A stretch of DNA of 64,000 bases, from the NCBI GenBank assembly GCA_025057015.1, contig JANWYG010000021.1:62001-126000 (forward strand), in the 5' to 3' direction. Below are positions 27,755-36,532 of this stretch, piece after piece. This DNA is from Blastocatellia bacterium. Its GTDB lineage: Bacteria > Acidobacteriota > Blastocatellia > Chloracidobacteriales > JADJPF01. How positions within the stretch are numbered: position 1 is the first letter of the stretch; each line of letters starts with the position of its first letter. The translations under genes were made by a program, and so were the position numbers. Under the pieces are notes generated by a model that had not been told where the DNA came from, ran no database searches, and worked only from the letters and a program-made list of their open reading frames with translations.

Positions 27755-28096
27755 ATGAAGTGCATCTTTTGCAGCATCGCGGAAAAATCTATTCCGGCAA
27801 AAGTCGAGTACGAAGACACCGAAGTAGTAGCCTTCCACGACATTAATCCCCAAGCCCCGACACACATCTTAGTTATTCCGCGCAAGCACATAGCCTCGCT
27901 GAGAGATATTTCGCAAGCACACGTAGAGCTGATGGGCAAGCTTCTTAAGATCTCATCAGAACTAGCACGCAAGCTAGGCCATGAAGAACGCGGCTACAGA
28001 GTAGTAATAAACACCGGTCCGGATGCAGGGCAGAGCGTCTTCCACATACATGCCCACCTGTTAGCCGGTAGATCGCTAGGCTGGCCGCCAGGCTAG
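27755..28096 (+). CDS. HIT-family (HINT-like) nucleotide-binding protein
   Basis: A 113-residue histidine-triad protein. The motif is HIHAHLLAG near residue 98, and the N-terminal MKCIFCSIAEKSIPAK carries the Cys pair of the HINT branch, which often binds zinc. Family members hydrolyse purine nucleoside phosphoramidates such as AMP-lysine adducts. GGAGGT precedes the ATG by four bases. Placed after murA, with which it probably shares a transcript; a functional link is not evident. Confidence 0.92.
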   Translation: MKCIFCSIAEKSIPAKVEYEDTEVVAFHDINPQAPTHILVIPRKHIASLRDISQAHVELMGKLLKISSELARKLGHEERGYRVVINTGPDAGQSVFHIHAHLLAGRSLGWPPG

Positions 28097-28105
28097 CAGC
28101 ATTGA

Positions 28106-29506
28106 CTAAACCTGTAAAACTAGCTTTTGCCCAGCCGAAAGAATCCTTGTAAGCTTCTCCTCTGTTGTTGCTTCACAGTAGAGGCGTAGCTTAGGCTCTG
28201 TCCCAGATGCTCTCAGTAACAACCAGCTTCCATCAGCAAACCAAAGCTTTATTCCATCAAGTTTTTCTATGGCTACTACCTTTTCCCCAGCAAGCTCTTG
28301 CATCGTCTCAACAGTCGCTAGTAGTACTTGCATGTGTTCCAAGTTAAGATGTAGGTCGTGCCGGCGATAAAACATTCGCCCGTATCGCCGCCAGATAGTT
28401 TCCAGGTACTTCGAAACCGGGACACCAGCAACTAAGACGGCTTCAGTAAGTAACAAAGCATTAAAAATACCATCTCTTTCTGGCAAATGTCCGCAAATAC
28501 CTATGCCACCAGACTCTTCACCGCCTATGAGCACATCCTCAGCAAGCATGTATTCGGCTATATATTTGAATCCTATAGGCGTCTGGCGCACTGGTAGTCC
28601 AAAATCCGACGCTATACGGTCTATCAAAACGCTTTGTGAAAATGTTTTTACGACACTACCGCGCAAAGCTCGTTTCTCCGCTAAGTGCAAAAGCAGCATA
28701 GACATCAGTTGGTGCGAATTGACATACTTTCCTGCGTCATCAATGACTGCTACTCTATCAGCATCGCCGTCAGTAGCTACGCCAAGCAGTGCCCTAGTCC
28801 TACAGACCGTATTAGCTAGTGCAGTAAGATGTTCCTCTACAGGTTCAGGATCAACTCCACCAAAGAAAGCATCGCGCTCAGCTCTCAGCGTGATCACACG
28901 GCATCTACCGCCAGCAAGTATCTCCTCTATCCACTTATTGCCCGTCCCGTGCATAGAATCAACTATCAAAGTACACTCAGAACGCTTTATAAGCTCGATA
29001 TCTATCTGCTTGCCCAAGTGCTCCAAATAGTCCTCGGCTGGCTCGATCAATTCGACAAAACCCAAATCCAAAGCTCTGGCAAAAGGCATCGTTACAGGAC
29101 TAGTTTGAAATAGTCGAGCTTCAATCTGCGCCGTCTGGGACGTAGTAGCCGAGCCACCAAACGGCGCTTTTATCTTGAAACCGTTGTACTCAGGGGGATT
29201 ATGACTAGCAGTGATCACAACACCAGCACAAGCGCTATCACGCAGCACCCGAAATGACACCTGCGGTGTCGGTACTGCACACGTAAACAACCGAACTCGG
29301 AAACCATTAGCTGCCAATACCTCTACCGCAGTACGCGCAAACGCCTCTGAAAGAAACCTTCTATCATAGCCTACTATTACAGTTTTATCTTCAGGCTCAG
29401 AAGAATTTAGATAATCTGCCAACGCTTGAGAAACGACTCTGACATTTTCAAAAGTAAAATCATCAGCTATGCGGCCACGCCAGCCATCCGTACCAAACTT
29501 GATCAT
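28106..29506 (-). CDS. Phosphoglucomutase/phosphomannomutase family protein
   Basis: A 466-residue alpha-D-phosphohexomutase. The catalytic phospho-Ser is Ser101 in TASHNPPEYNG; the metal loop is DGDADRVAV; the sugar loop GGEESGGIG and the phosphate-binding RASGTEPKLR motif complete the four domains. It interconverts hexose 1- and 6-phosphates, supplying the sugar 1-phosphate used by the adjacent nucleotidyltransferase. The two genes overlap by 4 bp (ATGA). Whether glucose, mannose or glucosamine is preferred cannot be told. Confidence 0.9.
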   Translation of the reverse strand: MIKFGTDGWRGRIADDFTFENVRVVSQALADYLNSSEPEDKTVIVGYDRRFLSEAFARTAVEVLAANGFRVRLFTCAVPTPQVSFRVLRDSACAGVVITASHNPPEYNGFKIKAPFGGSATTSQTAQIEARLFQTSPVTMPFARALDLGFVELIEPAEDYLEHLGKQIDIELIKRSECTLIVDSMHGTGNKWIEEILAGGRCRVITLRAERDAFFGGVDPEPVEEHLTALANTVCRTRALLGVATDGDADRVAVIDDAGKYVNSHQLMSMLLLHLAEKRALRGSVVKTFSQSVLIDRIASDFGLPVRQTPIGFKYIAEYMLAEDVLIGGEESGGIGICGHLPERDGIFNALLLTEAVLVAGVPVSKYLETIWRRYGRMFYRRHDLHLNLEHMQVLLATVETMQELAGEKVVAIEKLDGIKLWFADGSWLLLRASGTEPKLRLYCEATTEEKLTRILSAGQKLVLQV

Positions 29507-30495
29507 ACTTCTCCAACAATGCTATGCTCACTTATCCTGCTTGCTCTTCCCAAAACACACCTTCGTACCCTCGATGCCTCGCCCACAACTGTTGCCGTAG
29601 CTAACACAGAGTCCTCAATGACAGCCGCGTTACCTACCTCGACGCCTTCCTGTAACACGCTGTTTTTTATAAGAGCATCTTTGCCGATTACGCAACCGCG
29701 GCCTATTACAGAATTAAGCACTTGTGCTCCTGCTTGAACAACAGCATTTTCGTCTACAAGACACCCATCTCTACTACCAAACGGAGGAACTAATCCGTTT
29801 ATTACATCAAGATTAGCTTGCAAGTATCGCCTGTTAGTACCTATATCTATCCAGTAACCATCAAATACGTATCCATAGACGGGCATACTTTCGGCCAGTA
29901 ACAGCGGAAACAGCTCGTGCTCAAACATATAATACTCTGCTTCTGGAATATACTTCAGCACGCCAGGCTCCAAGATATAAATACCCGCATTAACAGTATT
30001 ACAGGTAACTTGCTCCGGAGAAGGCTTTTCGATGAAGCGTAACACTCTGGCCTCAGCATCAGTTTCCACTAGCCCATAAGCCGAGGGGTTGTCTACCGGC
30101 ACAAGTACAAGCGTAGCAACAGCTCGATAAAGCTTATGAAATTCGACTACAGGGCTAAGATCTATATTCGTCAGAACATCGCCGTTAAAAACAATAGCAG
30201 TAGACGTAATCCTATCTTCGGCAAACTTAAAAGCACCAGCCGTACCCAAAGGCTTCTCTTCTATAGTGTATCGTATAGACAATCCGGTCCCTGCTCCATC
30301 ACCAAAGATCGTCACTATCTGCTCAGGTTTATACGAAAGGCTCAGCGTAACATCGGTTACGCCAACCTGCTTTAGTATCTCAAGCTGATACCACAAGAAC
30401 GGCCTGTTTGCTATCGGAACTATAGGCTTAGGTATATCTAAAGTCAGCGGCCGCAACCGTGTTCCCGGTCCACCTGCCAAAATGAGTGCTTGCAT
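29503..30495 (-). CDS. Sugar-1-phosphate nucleotidyltransferase with left-handed beta-helix tail
   Basis: A 330-residue NDP-sugar pyrophosphorylase. The N-terminal loop LAGGPGTRLRPLTLDIPKP binds nucleotide, VFNGDVLTNID holds the metal Asp, and EKP (FIEKPSPE) is the sugar contact. From ~245 the hexapeptide repeats of a left-handed beta-helix follow (VVQAGAQVLNSVIGRGCVIG). This is the GDP-mannose pyrophosphorylase-like branch common in bacteria and archaea. With the overlapping mutase gene it forms a two-gene route from hexose-6-phosphate to NDP-sugar for envelope glycans. Confidence 0.88.
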   Translation of the reverse strand: MQALILAGGPGTRLRPLTLDIPKPIVPIANRPFLWYQLEILKQVGVTDVTLSLSYKPEQIVTIFGDGAGTGLSIRYTIEEKPLGTAGAFKFAEDRITSTAIVFNGDVLTNIDLSPVVEFHKLYRAVATLVLVPVDNPSAYGLVETDAEARVLRFIEKPSPEQVTCNTVNAGIYILEPGVLKYIPEAEYYMFEHELFPLLLAESMPVYGYVFDGYWIDIGTNRRYLQANLDVINGLVPPFGSRDGCLVDENAVVQAGAQVLNSVIGRGCVIGKDALIKNSVLQEGVEVGNAAVIEDSVLATATVVGEASRVRRCVLGRASRISEHSIVGEV

Positions 30496-30519
30496 CCCTT
30501 ACCCTCAACAGCTTAGCGA

Positions 30520-30548
30520 TTGACCTAGCGACAGTATTTTTATATAAA
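30520..30548 (+). promoter_or_regulatory. Sigma-70-type promoter for the zinc-ribbon/PATAN gene
   Basis: TTGACC and TATAAA are separated by 17 bases, close to consensus. Transcription would begin near 30555, some 23 bases before the GTG start at 30578. No good Shine-Dalgarno site follows, so the leader is very short. Confidence 0.65.
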
Positions 30549-30577
30549 GTTAGTAGTATAATTTATAGCTAACCAGA

Positions 30578-32053
30578 GTGAAGCAAGAAACGAATACCGA
30601 CATTATTACAGTAAAAGAGTGCCCTTCATGCAATAAGAGGTACGAAGAGACACTATTGCTTTGCCCTACCGATGGCACGGCTCTTGTTACTACTACTTCC
30701 CAGCCTAGCGAAGAGATAAGCCAGTTGCTATCAAACTTAAAGAGCCAGATGCTGAAAGCAGACTTTGCTTCTTTCAACCAAACGCTCGATAAGTTAGCCG
30801 AAGCTTGCCGTCTAGCCAAAGATTACCCCTCTGCCATCCGGTGGACTGCACTTGCAGCCCTGCTGCAGAGCAAGCAAGTTCTTCCACAACTCATAGAGCT
30901 AAACATACTGGCAGGCTACAAAGATGCCGCCCTACGCCAGCTTCGGCTGCTTGCCAGATCTGGAAACACAAGCCAAATAGCGAAATACTTTAACCGCTTT
31001 ATTGCCCTGCAGGCCACAGATCCTGAATGGGTGCAGGAAATTACCTCGATTGCCAACAAACACTCAATATCGCTGTTTGAAGATATACCAGAAATTCCTC
31101 CCGAAGCACTCATACCCATAGAAGAGACTACAGATTCATCACAAGATAAGCTTACAAATATCAAAATAGCAGATGAAACAGACAAACCCGATTTCAGCAA
31201 CATCAAGGTATTGATATTAGTCGAGGACAAAAGCCTATCCGATCTACTTAAAGAACTATTCAAAGAGCTTGGTTGCGCGCTAGTCGAGCCTACTGAGACA
31301 AATCACCTTCAAGCAACCGTGATAATAGCTGATCTAGGCCATCCCAAGCTTGACAAGCTTCGTTCTCAAGCAGCTACATTCGTGCTACTAGCTTCCAAAG
31401 ACGAAGAAACTACAGTCCTCGATGCAGCCACAGTATGGTACAAGCCCTTCAAAACACAAGAACTAGTCGACAAGGCAAAGAATTTATTGCACAAGACAAA
31501 ACTTGCTTCAGAACTCAAAGGTTCATTAAACGAAGTGCCACTTGCAAAGCTACTACGCAACATATCAGCAGAAGAATTAACCGGCGAGCTACGGCTCTTT
31601 CACAAGCTCAGAGCTGGTACCATATTTTTCATCGACGGCAAAGTAGTAGATGCAGTTACAGAAGACCTTTCCGGACACCGAGCAGCTCTAAGCCTACTGA
31701 TAGCTTGTGCCGACAAAGGCCAATTTGAGTTCAGCCCACAGCGGCCGAAACGTCAAATCACAATAAACTCCTCTCTAGAATCACTGCTGAATGAAGCTGC
31801 ATCAAAAGCCGAAGAAGAAACCCGCATAATAGCCACTCTCCCACCAAAAGAAGTGTTCTTATCTGTAGCTACGGATGTCTTGCAGCAAACAAATGATCAT
31901 AGTGACGAACTAATACGTATTTCACAGCTTTTTGACGGCTCGCTCTCTCTAGGGGAGTGCTTAGAAGCCCTGCACGGAGACCTAGAAAGCATAAAGCTAG
32001 TAGCTGATCTTTACAAATCCGGAGCACTTAGGATAGTAAATTTTGGAATCTAA
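30578..32053 (+). CDS. Zinc ribbon - pseudo-receiver - PATAN (DUF4388) protein
   Basis: A 491-residue cytosolic protein. Cys15, Cys18 and Cys29 with Asp32 (CPSC ... CPTDGTALV) form the degenerate zinc ribbon often seen at the N-terminus of acidobacterial regulators. Residues ~45-155 are helical. Residues ~206-307 have the alternating strand/helix layout of a response-regulator receiver (IKVLILVEDKSLSDLLKELF; final WYKPFK as the conserved Lys region), but the place of the phospho-acceptor reads IIADLGH, so the Asp may or may not be functional. Residues ~311-390 are PATAN (GSLNEVPLAKLLRNISAEEL, FFIDGKVVDAV). The start is GTG; an in-frame TAG lies four codons upstream. Partner unknown. Confidence 0.75.
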   Translation: MKQETNTDIITVKECPSCNKRYEETLLLCPTDGTALVTTTSQPSEEISQLLSNLKSQMLKADFASFNQTLDKLAEACRLAKDYPSAIRWTALAALLQSKQVLPQLIELNILAGYKDAALRQLRLLARSGNTSQIAKYFNRFIALQATDPEWVQEITSIANKHSISLFEDIPEIPPEALIPIEETTDSSQDKLTNIKIADETDKPDFSNIKVLILVEDKSLSDLLKELFKELGCALVEPTETNHLQATVIIADLGHPKLDKLRSQAATFVLLASKDEETTVLDAATVWYKPFKTQELVDKAKNLLHKTKLASELKGSLNEVPLAKLLRNISAEELTGELRLFHKLRAGTIFFIDGKVVDAVTEDLSGHRAALSLLIACADKGQFEFSPQRPKRQITINSSLESLLNEAASKAEEETRIIATLPPKEVFLSVATDVLQQTNDHSDELIRISQLFDGSLSLGECLEALHGDLESIKLVADLYKSGALRIVNFGI

Positions 32054-32073
32054 AGGGGGGAACTATTTCTTCT

Positions 32074-32295
32074 ATGACAAGAAAGTATATCACCTGGTGT
32101 CGCGAAAAAGAGCCTAACAAGTGGATAGTTTTCTTAGCTGAGCAAGATGAAAGTGGTCAACCTCCAGAAAAGGGCATCACTCCGTCTGGCATCGAATTAG
32201 GCAGCTATGCTAGCTACGTCGAAGCGAGAAACGCCCATCCTGACGCTAAAATTACTCCCGACGCAGCAGAAGCTATAAAATACGGAAATATATAG
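32074..32295 (+). CDS. Small acidic protein of unknown function
   Basis: A 73-residue soluble protein, starting at an ATG 13 bases after a G-run. Sequence features are a WCREKEPNKWIVFLAEQ opening and a final DAKITPDAAEAIKYGNI. No cysteine pair, membrane segment or known motif is present. It follows the PATAN gene by 20 bp and is probably on the same transcript, so it could be an accessory factor. The frame uses codons like its neighbours, which supports it being real. Confidence 0.6.
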   Translation: MTRKYITWCREKEPNKWIVFLAEQDESGQPPEKGITPSGIELGSYASYVEARNAHPDAKITPDAAEAIKYGNI

Positions 32296-32465
32296 CTTTT
32301 TTGTATTTATAATTAATAACTTCAAAACGCCAACCAAAATCTACTATGCTCATCGAATAACCCTATAACGGCAGCTCGGCTATTGCTGAAGAACTACAGA
32401 ACACAACTATCGGCAAAAGAAGTCTTCAGGGTACTATCTTCATAGCTATCCTCAGAGGCACGTAG
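32296..32465. other. 170-bp spacer between convergent genes
   Basis: A T-run (CTTTTTTG) follows the stop of the 73-residue gene with no convincing stem before it. The rest is AT-rich and shows no reading frame with a ribosome site, no tRNA and no repeat. Confidence 0.5.
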
Positions 32466-32921
32466 TTACTCCAACTGTTCTGCCGTCAGTCTTAGCTCCT
32501 CTTCTGTCATCACGTTATGTAGCGGCAGATCCAGTTTGCCGTGATTTAAACTGACAGTAGCCCGATAAAAGTAATTCTTGCCCTCTTTCCAGAGCCATAT
32601 AGCATACTTTCTTTCACTATAATAAAATATTTTCTGTAAAAATTTATTCACTTTTATTCCTCTAACATAAGTAGGCTTATCGAAGCGGCTGAGAATTTCC
32701 TTTTCCGTCGTATTTCTATCAAACGACTCAAAGACTGCCCGCTCAGGCTTAGGTATATCGTCAAGCACCGCTCTTTGTCGCTTGAGCTCTTGAGTGAGCT
32801 TCTGCACTCGCTCTTGCACCTTATCAGGCACTGCGAGGCTTTGGTCACTAGAAGCAAGTTCATTAGGAGCTTCACTACAAGCAAGTAGAAGAAGCAACGA
32901 AGCAAATCTAGTCAGCTTCAT
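32466..32921 (-). CDS. Putative lipoprotein, function unknown
   Basis: A 151-residue exported protein. The start at 32921 gives a lipoprotein signal MKLTRFASLLLLLACSEA with a lipobox (LLAC) whose Cys is residue 15; an upstream ATG at 32963 would bury it. A coiled-coil-like stretch follows (VQKLTQELKRQRAVLDD), then a compact domain ESFDRNTTEKEILSRF with KPTYVRGIKV, somewhat like SmpA/BamE-style small lipoproteins in layout. That resemblance is loose. The start overlaps the glycosylasparaginase stop by 14 bp, so translation is coupled. Confidence 0.68.
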   Translation of the reverse strand: MKLTRFASLLLLLACSEAPNELASSDQSLAVPDKVQERVQKLTQELKRQRAVLDDIPKPERAVFESFDRNTTEKEILSRFDKPTYVRGIKVNKFLQKIFYYSERKYAIWLWKEGKNYFYRATVSLNHGKLDLPLHNVMTEEELRLTAEQLE

Positions 32922-33921
32922 AAAGCCAAGCCGCATTTCGCAAAACAGCAGCTTTACCATCACTTACCGCATATTTAGGACGCTCTTTGTCAGACTGCAA
33001 CCAAAGCACTGCTGAACCGTGTCTGGCGTGCTTATCGAGCGCGTAAAACTGCAAATTAAAAGTCTTTAGTCGGCTGCGATCATGGTTGTATCTAGCACTG
33101 ACTCGCTTGAGAACTTCTAGACAAGCTTCTTCGGGCATTGCTCCTCGACGCATACACTCAACTACGGCATAAGCCCCTGCTACTTTGATACATTCTTCAC
33201 CGCGACCAGTAGCACCTGCAGCACCAACGTCATTGTCCACGTATAGCCCTGCACCGATGAGCGGTGAATCTCCCACACGGCCTGCCATCTTAAAAGCCAA
33301 CCCGCTAGTACTAGTAACGCCAGAAATGCCACCCTGCAGGTCCTTTGCAAAGCAAGTAATAGTTCCTGTAGGTGGATTAGATATTATTTTCGCCACACTT
33401 ACATCTACTGTTTCTAGTTGCCTTCTCCAAGCACCTTTATCGCTTTGCAACTCTCGCCACTTGAGCCATATCTCGCGAGATTTTTTGGTCAATAGTTCCT
33501 CGCGTCTAAATCCATTGGCTAGCGCAAATTTAAGAGCCCCCTCACCTACTAGCATCAAATGACCAGTACGTTCCATTACCAAACGCGCCACTTTTGACGG
33601 ATTTTTTATGTACTTTAGCGCAGCAACAGCCCCTGCGCTTCGCGTCGGGCCATGCATGACGCTCGCGTCAAGCTCTACTTCCCCGTCTGCATTCGGTAAA
33701 CCACCGTAACCTACACTCATTTCCTCAGGGTCATCTTCTACTGCACTAACCACTGCAATGACGGCATCCAAAGCATCGTTGCCTTTCCTGAGAAGTTCTA
33801 CACCTTGCTCCATAGCACTAAGACCATTCGCGCTAGAAACAATCAAGAAGGGGGGCTGCTTAACTTCTAAGTTAGCAGTAACTGCTGCTGCAGACAATTT
33901 AAGAAAATCTCGCCTATACAT
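32908..33921 (-). CDS. Glycosylasparaginase / isoaspartyl peptidase (Ntn hydrolase), Tat-exported
   Basis: A 337-residue N-terminal-nucleophile hydrolase. It matures by cleaving itself before Thr187 (PTGTITCFAKD); the small-subunit fold SVGYGGLPNADGEVELDAS is typical of N4-(beta-N-acetylglucosaminyl)-L-asparaginase. The residues before the Thr (PTG) are closer to the plant-type asparaginase GTVG than to the usual HDTIG. The contacts GRVGDSPLIGAGLYVD and ATGRGE are present. RRDFLK at residues 3-8 starts a probable Tat signal, so the enzyme would fold before export. It sits directly after the YchF-like gene (TGAATG). Confidence 0.85.
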   Translation of the reverse strand: MYRRDFLKLSAAAVTANLEVKQPPFLIVSSANGLSAMEQGVELLRKGNDALDAVIAVVSAVEDDPEEMSVGYGGLPNADGEVELDASVMHGPTRSAGAVAALKYIKNPSKVARLVMERTGHLMLVGEGALKFALANGFRREELLTKKSREIWLKWRELQSDKGAWRRQLETVDVSVAKIISNPPTGTITCFAKDLQGGISGVTSTSGLAFKMAGRVGDSPLIGAGLYVDNDVGAAGATGRGEECIKVAGAYAVVECMRRGAMPEEACLEVLKRVSARYNHDRSRLKTFNLQFYALDKHARHGSAVLWLQSDKERPKYAVSDGKAAVLRNAAWLYEAD

Positions 33922-34962
33922 TCACACATTAAACCTAAAGTTGATTATATCCCCATCGGCTACAACGTAGTCTTTACCTTCAAGACGATACTTTCCTAGC
34001 TCTTTGCACCTTGCTTCACTACCACCACACTCGACGAAGTCTTTATATGCAATTACCTCAGCACGTATAAACCCACGCTCCATATCAGAGTGAATCTTAC
34101 CTGCAGCGCGCTGCGCCGTAGTGCCTCGACGTATAGTCCAAGCTCTGCACTCATCCTCTCCAGCCGTCAGGAAACTTATCAGATCCAGCAACTCGTATGC
34201 GGCGCGTATAAACCTATCTCGTGCTGGCTCAGTAATGCCAAGACTTCGCAGAAATTCACCTTGCTCCTCTGCAGCAAGCTCAGCCACTTCCATCTCTATC
34301 TTGCCGCACATAGCCATAAGCTTGAGTAAGTTAATGCCAGCATACTCGACAAGATTGGCCGGCAATGGATCAAGTAGGGCATTTTCAGCTACGTTGAGCA
34401 GCAACATCATAGGCTTTTCCGTAAGCAATCTAAAGCCGGATAATAGCTGCGATTCTTCGCAAGAAAGCCCTAGTTTACGTACAGGCACACCTTCATCAAG
34501 AGCTTCTTTTACGCGTTCGATCAGCTCTCTTTCTCTTGGATTCGCCTTTTCTTTTTTCATCCTGCTCAGCCGGTTTTCTATAGGTATGAGATCAGCCAGA
34601 ATCAGCTCTGACAGAAACGACTCTACCTCGGCCAGTGGCTGTGGTGGATGTTCCAACATCGGATTTTCAAAAGCCCGGACTATCTGCACAAGAGCATCAA
34701 GCTGACGCATCTCGGCTACTATCTTTGCATCTAGCCCAGACTTTTTAAACTCACCAGCAAAGTCTACAAAGGTAATCTCAGCAAATACCTTCCTGCGTGT
34801 CTTATATATCTCTGCAAGTCGGTCTACTCTAGGATCTGGTACCTTGATGATTCCTAAATTGACCTTATCCTTGAAACCACCAACACCAGCTTTTAGGCCT
34901 GTCAATGCATTGAACACAGTAGTCTTTCCGCTACCAGCAAAACCAACTATACCTACCTTCAT
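33922..34962 (-). CDS. YchF/Obg-like GTPase with altered P-loop
   Basis: A 346-residue TRAFAC-class P-loop protein. The overall layout is YchF: G domain, coiled-coil insertion (~125-175), then a C-terminal TGS domain (LISFLTAGEDECRAWTIRRG and EGKDYVVADGDIINFRFNV). The P-loop reads GFAGSGKTTVFNALTG in place of the family's GLPNVGKS, and the G4 site NVAE is the YchF variant that favours ATP. It is slightly shorter than housekeeping YchF (~363), so it may be a paralogue. It is followed without a gap by the glycosylasparaginase gene and preceded by gpmI. Confidence 0.82.
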   Translation of the reverse strand: MKVGIVGFAGSGKTTVFNALTGLKAGVGGFKDKVNLGIIKVPDPRVDRLAEIYKTRRKVFAEITFVDFAGEFKKSGLDAKIVAEMRQLDALVQIVRAFENPMLEHPPQPLAEVESFLSELILADLIPIENRLSRMKKEKANPRERELIERVKEALDEGVPVRKLGLSCEESQLLSGFRLLTEKPMMLLLNVAENALLDPLPANLVEYAGINLLKLMAMCGKIEMEVAELAAEEQGEFLRSLGITEPARDRFIRAAYELLDLISFLTAGEDECRAWTIRRGTTAQRAAGKIHSDMERGFIRAEVIAYKDFVECGGSEARCKELGKYRLEGKDYVVADGDIINFRFNV

Positions 34963-34966
34963 CAGC

Positions 34967-36520
34967 TCATATCTCCGTAGTAAGCGAGCGCAGGTCTCTT
35001 CCGGTCATCTCTGACGGAGGTTTTATACCAAGCAGTCCCAACAAGGTAGGCGCTACGTCTTCTAAAGCGCCTCCTTCACGTAAACGGCCGTAGAAGTCTG
35101 GATCGACTACTATCAAGGGTACAGGATTGTCTATTGTATGGGCTGTATACGGTTCACCTGTTTCATAGTCGATCATTTTCTCGGAATTGCCATGGTCAGC
35201 AGTAATGATAGCTTTACCACCTACTCTAAGTAAGGCCGTGATTACTCGCTCCAGACACTTATCTAGAACTTCTATAGCCTTTACCGCTGCATCCATTACT
35301 CCTGTATGTCCAACCATATCAGCGTTGGCATAGTTGATGATAAAGACTTCTGTTTCTCCTCTTTCTATCTCACGGACTATAGTATCGGTTACTTCAAAAG
35401 CACTCATCTCTGGCTTGAGATCATAAGTAGCCACTTTTGGTGAAGGTATTAAGATGCGTCGTTCGAGAGGGAACGGTTCTTCGACGCCGCCGTTAAAAAA
35501 GAAAGTTACATGCGCATATTTTTCCGTCTCAGCTATACGCAAGTTCCTCAAGCCGCGCTCAGCAAATACATCGGCCAGTATGTTCTTTATTTGCACCGGC
35601 TCGAACGCCACGGGCAAGTTAAAATCAGCATCATACTGCGTCATACATACAAAATGTATGTTTGGCTTCTGCCCGCGATCAAAGCCAGCGAAGTTTTCTT
35701 CGGTCAGAGCGCGAGTAAGCTGACGGGCACGATCGGCGCGAAAATTAAAGAAGATGACACTGTCACCATCCCGCACCGTAGCTACAGGAAATCCGTCATC
35801 ACCTAAAACAACTATCGGCTTGATAAACTCGTCGGTAACTCCTTCGGCATAAGACTCCTGCAGCGCTGCCACAGGGTCAGTAGTCTGCTTACCCTGACCG
35901 CGAACAAGCATATCATAGGCAAGCTGCGTGCGCTCCCACCGCTTGTCCCTGTCCATAGCATAGTAGCGCCCACAAACCGATGCGAGCTTCCCTACTCCAA
36001 TTTGCTTCATCTTGTCGAGCAATTGAGCAACATAACCGGCACCAGCCTCCGGCGAAGTATCACGCCCATCAGTGAAAGCATGCACATATACCCGATCCAG
36101 ACTCTTCTCTTTCGCCATACGTATCAGGGCGTACAGATGCTCCTGATGACTATGCACGCCACCATCAGACACTAGCCCGAAAAAATGCAAAGCGCCTCCG
36201 GTTTGCTGTACATGCTGCATAGCAGCACACAGTGCTGGATTTGTAAATAAATCTCCTGACTCTATAGCACAGTCGATACGCGAGATGTCCATTCTGACTA
36301 TCCGCCCGGCACCTATGTTCAGGTGTCCCACTTCACTATTACCCATCTGTCCAACAGGCAACCCTACTCGCTTGCCGTAAGGTATGACTAAAGTATGAGC
36401 GAAACGTTCCCACATGCTGTCCCAAAAGGGCTTGTGGGCAGCTAAAATGGCGTTTCCCTCGCGCCGAGTCTCGTACCCCCAGCCGTCTAGTATAATCAGC
36501 GCTACCGGAAAGGTTTTCAT
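34967..36520 (-). CDS. gpmI: 2,3-bisphosphoglycerate-independent phosphoglycerate mutase
   Basis: GpmI interconverts 3- and 2-phosphoglycerate in glycolysis/gluconeogenesis using two manganese ions. The 517-residue length is standard. Ser62 in [13 protein letters not shown] is the phosphorylated nucleophile, IILDGWG the first metal Asp, and [11 protein letters not shown] the C-terminal metal site. The ATG at 36520 is preceded by AGGCGG at five bases; the GTG six bases earlier is adjacent to the site and too close. Four bases separate the stop from the YchF-like gene. Confidence 0.95.
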   Translation of the reverse strand: MKTFPVALIILDGWGYETRREGNAILAAHKPFWDSMWERFAHTLVIPYGKRVGLPVGQMGNSEVGHLNIGAGRIVRMDISRIDCAIESGDLFTNPALCAAMQHVQQTGGALHFFGLVSDGGVHSHQEHLYALIRMAKEKSLDRVYVHAFTDGRDTSPEAGAGYVAQLLDKMKQIGVGKLASVCGRYYAMDRDKRWERTQLAYDMLVRGQGKQTTDPVAALQESYAEGVTDEFIKPIVVLGDDGFPVATVRDGDSVIFFNFRADRARQLTRALTEENFAGFDRGQKPNIHFVCMTQYDADFNLPVAFEPVQIKNILADVFAERGLRNLRIAETEKYAHVTFFFNGGVEEPFPLERRILIPSPKVATYDLKPEMSAFEVTDTIVREIERGETEVFIINYANADMVGHTGVMDAAVKAIEVLDKCLERVITALLRVGGKAIITADHGNSEKMIDYETGEPYTAHTIDNPVPLIVVDPDFYGRLREGGALEDVAPTLLGLLGIKPPSEMTGRDLRSLTTEI

Positions 36521-36532
36521 AAACACCGCCTT

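Noticed and set aside
34121-34705. 194-codon frame on the plus strand opposite the YchF-like gene
   Set aside because: Shadow of a clear coding gene. Its Ser/Arg-rich composition and the intact motifs on the other strand decide against it.
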